From JACVRW01 sp035947555 (GTDB lineage Bacteria > Actinomycetota > Thermoleophilia > Solirubrobacterales > Thermoleophilaceae): 9,057 nucleotides of DNA. The DNA lies in NCBI GenBank assembly GCA_035947555.1, contig DASZJZ010000034.1:1-9057 (forward strand), given 5' to 3'. The notes under the pieces were generated by a model, which saw only the letters and a program-made list of their open reading frames with translations, was not told the DNA's origin and searched no databases. The number at the start of each line of letters is the position of its first letter. The stretch's first letter is position 1. The position numbers were made by a program, and so were the translations under genes. Below, piece after piece: positions 6,705 through 9,057 of this stretch.

Positions 6705-7661
6705 ATGCAGATCTTCGGCGACGACATCCGCTTCGGCGTCCATTCCGGACCCCAGGACACGAGCTTTGACGACTACCGGGACCTGTGGCTCCGCTGCGAG
6801 GAGCTCGGCTACGACTGGGTGTCGGACTTCGACCACTTCCTGCCTATCCACACCGACCCGTCCGGCCGTCAGTTCGAGGGCCTGACGCTGCTGTCCGCGA
6901 TGGCCGCGCACACCAGCCGGGTGCGCTGCGGGATGCTCGTGCTCGGCGTGACCTACCGCCACCCGGCTGTCGTGGCGAACATGGCCGCGACCATCGACCA
7001 TGTGTCCGGCGGCCGGCTGGAGCTCGGGATGGGCGCGGCCTGGTACGAGCTCGAGCACCAGCAGTACGGGATCCCCTTCCCGCGCATCGGGGTGCGGATG
7101 GACATGCTCGACGAGGCGTGCCGGATCATGCGGAGCCTCTGGACGCGGGAGACAACCACGTTCGAGGGCCGGCACTACCGGCTGACGGACGCGCGCATGG
7201 AGCCGAAGCCGCTGCAGGAGCGCCTGCCGCTGGTGATCGGCGGCTCGGGGGAGCGGCGGACGCTGCGGATCGTCGCCGAGCACGGCGATATCTGGAACAC
7301 CTTCTACGGCGACGTGAACGAGTACCGGCACAAGCTCGACGTGCTCGGGCGCCACTGCGCGGACGTCGGCCGCGACCCGGAAGACGTCCGCAAGTCCCTG
7401 GCCTTCCGCGCGGTGCTCGACGATGACGAGCAGTCGGCGCAGGAACGTGCCCGCGAGCTGCACGGCGACCCGCCGCCCGAGCGCCTGCAGCGAATGCTGA
7501 TCGTGGGAACGCCGGAGCAGTGCGTGGAACGGCTGCGCCCATACGCGGACCTGGGCGTTGGGGACTTCCTGCTGGGCGCGCTGGTCCCGTACGACCCGCG
7601 CACGGTGGAGCTGGTGGCGGAGGCGGTGGCGCCGGCGGTGAAGGAAGCCGTCGCGGCCTGA
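6705..7661 (+). CDS. LLM class oxidoreductase, probably F420-dependent
   Basis: 318 residues with the luciferase-like monooxygenase TIM-barrel pattern. The N-terminus reads FGVHSGPQDTSFDDYRDLWLRCEELGYDWVSDFDHFLPI. Then come EGLTLLSAMAAHTSRVRCGMLVLGVTYRHPAVVANMAATIDHVSGGRLELGMGAAWYELEHQQYGIPFP, FEGRHYRLTDARMEPKPLQERLPLVIGGSGERRTLRIVAEHGDIWN, and GTPEQCVERLRPYADLGVGDFLL near the end. 'IDHVSGGRLELGMGAAW' and 'PLVIGGSGERRTLR' are hallmarks of the actinobacterial F420-dependent LLM group, which transfers hydride from F420H2 or, in some members, uses FMNH2 and oxygen. F420 rather than FMN use is inferred from family resemblance. ATG 6705 has GAGGG (6689-6693) 11 bases upstream. It is the last gene of the + operon and ends 9 bases from the convergent LysR gene; no hairpin terminator is visible between them. 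A reduction or oxygenation step in the pathway is likely. Confidence 0.88.
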   Translation: MQIFGDDIRFGVHSGPQDTSFDDYRDLWLRCEELGYDWVSDFDHFLPIHTDPSGRQFEGLTLLSAMAAHTSRVRCGMLVLGVTYRHPAVVANMAATIDHVSGGRLELGMGAAWYELEHQQYGIPFPRIGVRMDMLDEACRIMRSLWTRETTTFEGRHYRLTDARMEPKPLQERLPLVIGGSGERRTLRIVAEHGDIWNTFYGDVNEYRHKLDVLGRHCADVGRDPEDVRKSLAFRAVLDDDEQSAQERARELHGDPPPERLQRMLIVGTPEQCVERLRPYADLGVGDFLLGALVPYDPRTVELVAEAVAPAVKEAVAA

Positions 7662-7670
7662 CGCCCCGTC

Positions 7671-8579
7671 TTACGGCACCACCAGCGCGCCCCGCGGCGG
7701 CTTCGCCCAGCGAGTCTCCGCCATCAGGTCCGCGAAGGCGCCTCCCAGCGGGCCCCATTGCTCGCGGGCGTATACGGTGAGTTCGCGTCCCAGCGGCGGG
7801 TCCACCCGCAGCAGGGCCGCCTCGAGACCGTCGGGGATCACGTTCTCCGGGACCAGCGTCGGGCCCACGCCGGCCGCCGCCAGGCGGGCGGCCGTCTCCA
7901 CCTGCGAGGTGAGCACCGCGTGGCGGGGTGTGAAGCCCGCCGACGCGCATGCGCTCACGATCAGGTCGTGGAGCCCGTTGCCGGGTTCGAACATCACCCA
8001 GTCGCGCTCCTTCAGCTCGACCAGCCTGATCTTGCGTCCCGGCGCGCGCCTGTCCTCCGGCGGCAGCACCACCAGGAACTCCTCCCAACCCATTCGCCGG
8101 ACCGGTCCGGTCCACTCGATCGGCGGAGGGCCGATGCCGAGGTCCCCCACCCCGCCCCGCACCGAGTCCTCCGCCAGCGAGCGGTGAGTGAACTCGTGGA
8201 GGCGCACGAACGTCCCCGGGTGCCGCTGCCGCCACGACTGCACCAGGTCTGGAAGGATCCCGGCGGCGATCGACCTCACCGTGCTGATCTCGAGCTCGCC
8301 GGTCTCGAGCTCGAGCGCCGAGCGGGCCGCCTGGTGGGCGCGCTCCGCGGCGCGGACCGCCGTCTGCGCGTGCGGCAGGAACGCCTTTCCCGCAGCGGTC
8401 AACCGGACTGAGCGCGGCAGCCGCTCGAGCAGCTCGCCGCCCACCTCCTTCTCGAGCGCGCGCACCTGTTGCGACAGCGACGGCTGGGAGACGTGCATCC
8501 GCAGCGCGGCGCGGGTGAACGAGCCCTCTTCCACCACGGCGAGCAGGTACGCGATCCGGCGATAGCTCGTCGACGGCAT
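7671..8579 (-). CDS. LysR-type transcriptional regulator
   Basis: 302 residues, the standard LysR length. The N-terminal winged helix-turn-helix covers about residues 4-62: RRIAYLLAVVEEGSFTRAAL, then HVSQPSLSQQVRALEKEVGGELLER, then VRLTAAGKAFLPHA. A linker helix follows, then the effector-binding domain from about residue 90 (GELEISTVRSIAAGILPDLV, WEEFLVVLPPEDRR, VETAARLAAAGVGPTLVPENV). The start is ATG 8579; an upstream in-frame extension to 8669 would add 30 non-homologous residues and span the operator, so it was not used. No clear ribosome site precedes the ATG, so a weak or leaderless start is possible. It is divergent from the M24 gene at 8687 and convergent with the catabolic operon. 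LysR proteins usually activate the adjacent divergent gene with a pathway metabolite as co-inducer and repress themselves; the palindrome 11 bases from this start fits that. Confidence 0.93.
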   Translation of the reverse strand: MPSTSYRRIAYLLAVVEEGSFTRAALRMHVSQPSLSQQVRALEKEVGGELLERLPRSVRLTAAGKAFLPHAQTAVRAAERAHQAARSALELETGELEISTVRSIAAGILPDLVQSWRQRHPGTFVRLHEFTHRSLAEDSVRGGVGDLGIGPPPIEWTGPVRRMGWEEFLVVLPPEDRRAPGRKIRLVELKERDWVMFEPGNGLHDLIVSACASAGFTPRHAVLTSQVETAARLAAAGVGPTLVPENVIPDGLEAALLRVDPPLGRELTVYAREQWGPLGGAFADLMAETRWAKPPRGALVVP

Positions 8580-8590
8580 GGACGGAGTCT

Positions 8591-8611
8591 GCCATAGGCA
8601 TCTCCTATGGC
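8591..8611. promoter_or_regulatory. Putative LysR-box operator: perfect 8-bp inverted repeat, T-N11-A
   Basis: GCCATAGG (8591-8598) and CCTATGGC (8604-8611) are exact reverse complements around the spacer CATCT. Inside, T8595 and A8607 enclose 11 bases, and ATA-N9-TAT is present; this is the classical geometry of a LysR-type recognition site. It lies 11 bases from the regulator's ATG and 75 bases from the M24 ATG, so a bound regulator could both repress itself and activate the divergent gene. Binding by this regulator is inferred from position. Confidence 0.65.
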
Positions 8612-8648
8612 CACGCCGGGCAGAAAGACTTGCTCGGACATCCCGGGC

Positions 8649-8664
8649 GGGTGAGGCTTCACCC
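8649..8664. repeat. Short inverted repeat in the leader of the divergent M24 gene
   Basis: GGGTGA (8649-8654) and TCACCC (8659-8664) pair perfectly around GGCT. The repeat lies 8 bases before the Shine-Dalgarno GGGAGGAG. It could be a second operator or a small RNA hairpin in the leader; no U-tract follows, so it is not an intrinsic terminator. Confidence 0.35.
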
Positions 8665-8672
8665 CCCACACA

Positions 8673-8689
8673 GGGAGGAGCACCACATG
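8673..8689 (+). promoter_or_regulatory. Strong ribosome binding site of the right-end M24 gene
   Basis: GGGAGGAG at 8673-8680 lies 6 bases before ATG 8687. It is the best Shine-Dalgarno sequence in the window and fixes this start. Confidence 0.75.
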
Positions 8690-9057
8690 AGCATCAGCGA
8701 CCGGGCCGAGCGCACCGCCCCGCGCGACTACCAGCTCGACACCTCGTTCATCCAGCGCCCGCACCACACCGACCCGCGGCGGCTCTATAGCCAGACCTCC
8801 ACGGAATGGCAGCAGCGCGTGGACCACGACCGGCTGCGCCGCGACCGCCTGGCGCGCGCCCGCGCGGCGATGGAGGAGCACGACCTCGGCGGGCTGATCA
8901 TGTTCGTGGGCGAGAACATCCGCTACGTCACGGGCACGTTCCAGGGCAACTGGAAGCACAACATCTTCATCCGCTACGCCGTCCTTCCCCGCGACGGCGA
9001 CCCGGTCCTGTTCGAGACGGTCGGCTCCGACTTCGAGTGCGCCAAGCTCGACGCGCC
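8687..9057 (+). CDS. M24 family peptidase/hydrolase, N-terminal part (cut by window end)
   Basis: 123 residues are visible with no stop before the window ends. After a polar leader (MSISDRAERTAPRDYQLDTS) and an Arg-rich helix (RLRRDRLARARAAMEEHDL) comes the creatinase N-terminal domain signature: GGLIMFVGENIRYVTGTF, then a basic/aromatic stretch NWKHNIFIRYAVLPRDGDPVLFE. 'NIRYVTG' is the typical strand of M24 proteins such as Xaa-Pro dipeptidases, creatinase and the DMSP lyase DddP. The catalytic half and metal ligands lie outside the window, so peptidase, small-molecule amidohydrolase and lyase cannot be told apart. The gene is divergent from the LysR gene, shares its 107-base regulatory region, and is probably its direct target. 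It differs clearly from the M24 gene at 283, so the two are not recent duplicates. Confidence 0.8.
   Translation, partial: MSISDRAERTAPRDYQLDTSFIQRPHHTDPRRLYSQTSTEWQQRVDHDRLRRDRLARARAAMEEHDLGGLIMFVGENIRYVTGTFQGNWKHNIFIRYAVLPRDGDPVLFETVGSDFECAKLDA

Noticed and set aside
7662..7670. Bidirectional terminator between the LLM and LysR genes
   Set aside because: Only 9 bases separate the two stops, and no GC hairpin followed by a T-run was seen on either strand.
8580..8669. Upstream extension of the LysR gene by 30 codons
   Set aside because: The added residues are not LysR-like and would place the LysR-box palindrome inside coding sequence; ATG 8579 gives the standard family start.

Overview
The window is a high-GC stretch (about 70% G+C by eye, third codon positions almost all G or C) with tightly packed genes, GTG and TTG starts, and an F420-type luciferase-like oxidoreductase. 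This fits an actinobacterial genome; a Thermoleophilia-like or other soil actinomycetote lineage is plausible, but I cannot place it more precisely from sequence alone.

Layout. Positions 2-7661 on the + strand look like one long catabolic operon, and its 5' end lies outside the window. In order it holds: the C-terminal end of a zinc-type alcohol dehydrogenase/quinone oxidoreductase; an M24 'pita-bread' hydrolase homologue whose metal ligands are largely replaced; a CocE/NonD-type serine hydrolase; an ACMSD-like metal-dependent amidohydrolase; a RraA/HMG-aldolase-like protein; a PLP aminotransferase of the 2-aminoadipate transaminase type; a carboxymuconolactone decarboxylase/AhpD-like protein; and an LLM-class probable F420-dependent oxidoreductase. 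Stops and starts overlap by 4-8 bases or lie 2-14 bases apart. The one exception is an 87-base gap before the RraA gene (or 21 bases if a further-upstream TTG is used). A convergent LysR-type regulator gene (7671-8579, - strand) follows. Divergent from it, at 8687, a second M24-family gene begins and runs off the right end.

How the genes may work together (inference). The set contains hydrolases (M24, CocE, amidohydrolase), an aldolase-like C-C lyase, a transaminase and redox enzymes, but no biosynthetic, structural or mobile genes. It reads as a pathway that opens an amide- or ester-containing, possibly ring-derived, small molecule and brings it to central keto acids. The amidohydrolase-RraA adjacency recalls the LigJ/LigK end of the protocatechuate 4,5-cleavage pathway, but the substrate cannot be named. 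The LysR regulator probably controls at least the divergent M24 gene: the 107-base divergent region contains a perfect 8-bp inverted repeat with the T-N11-A geometry of a LysR box, plus a second shorter inverted repeat near the M24 start.

No RNA genes, CRISPR arrays, insertion sequences or phage genes were seen, and no stretch of 300 bases lacks a gene.
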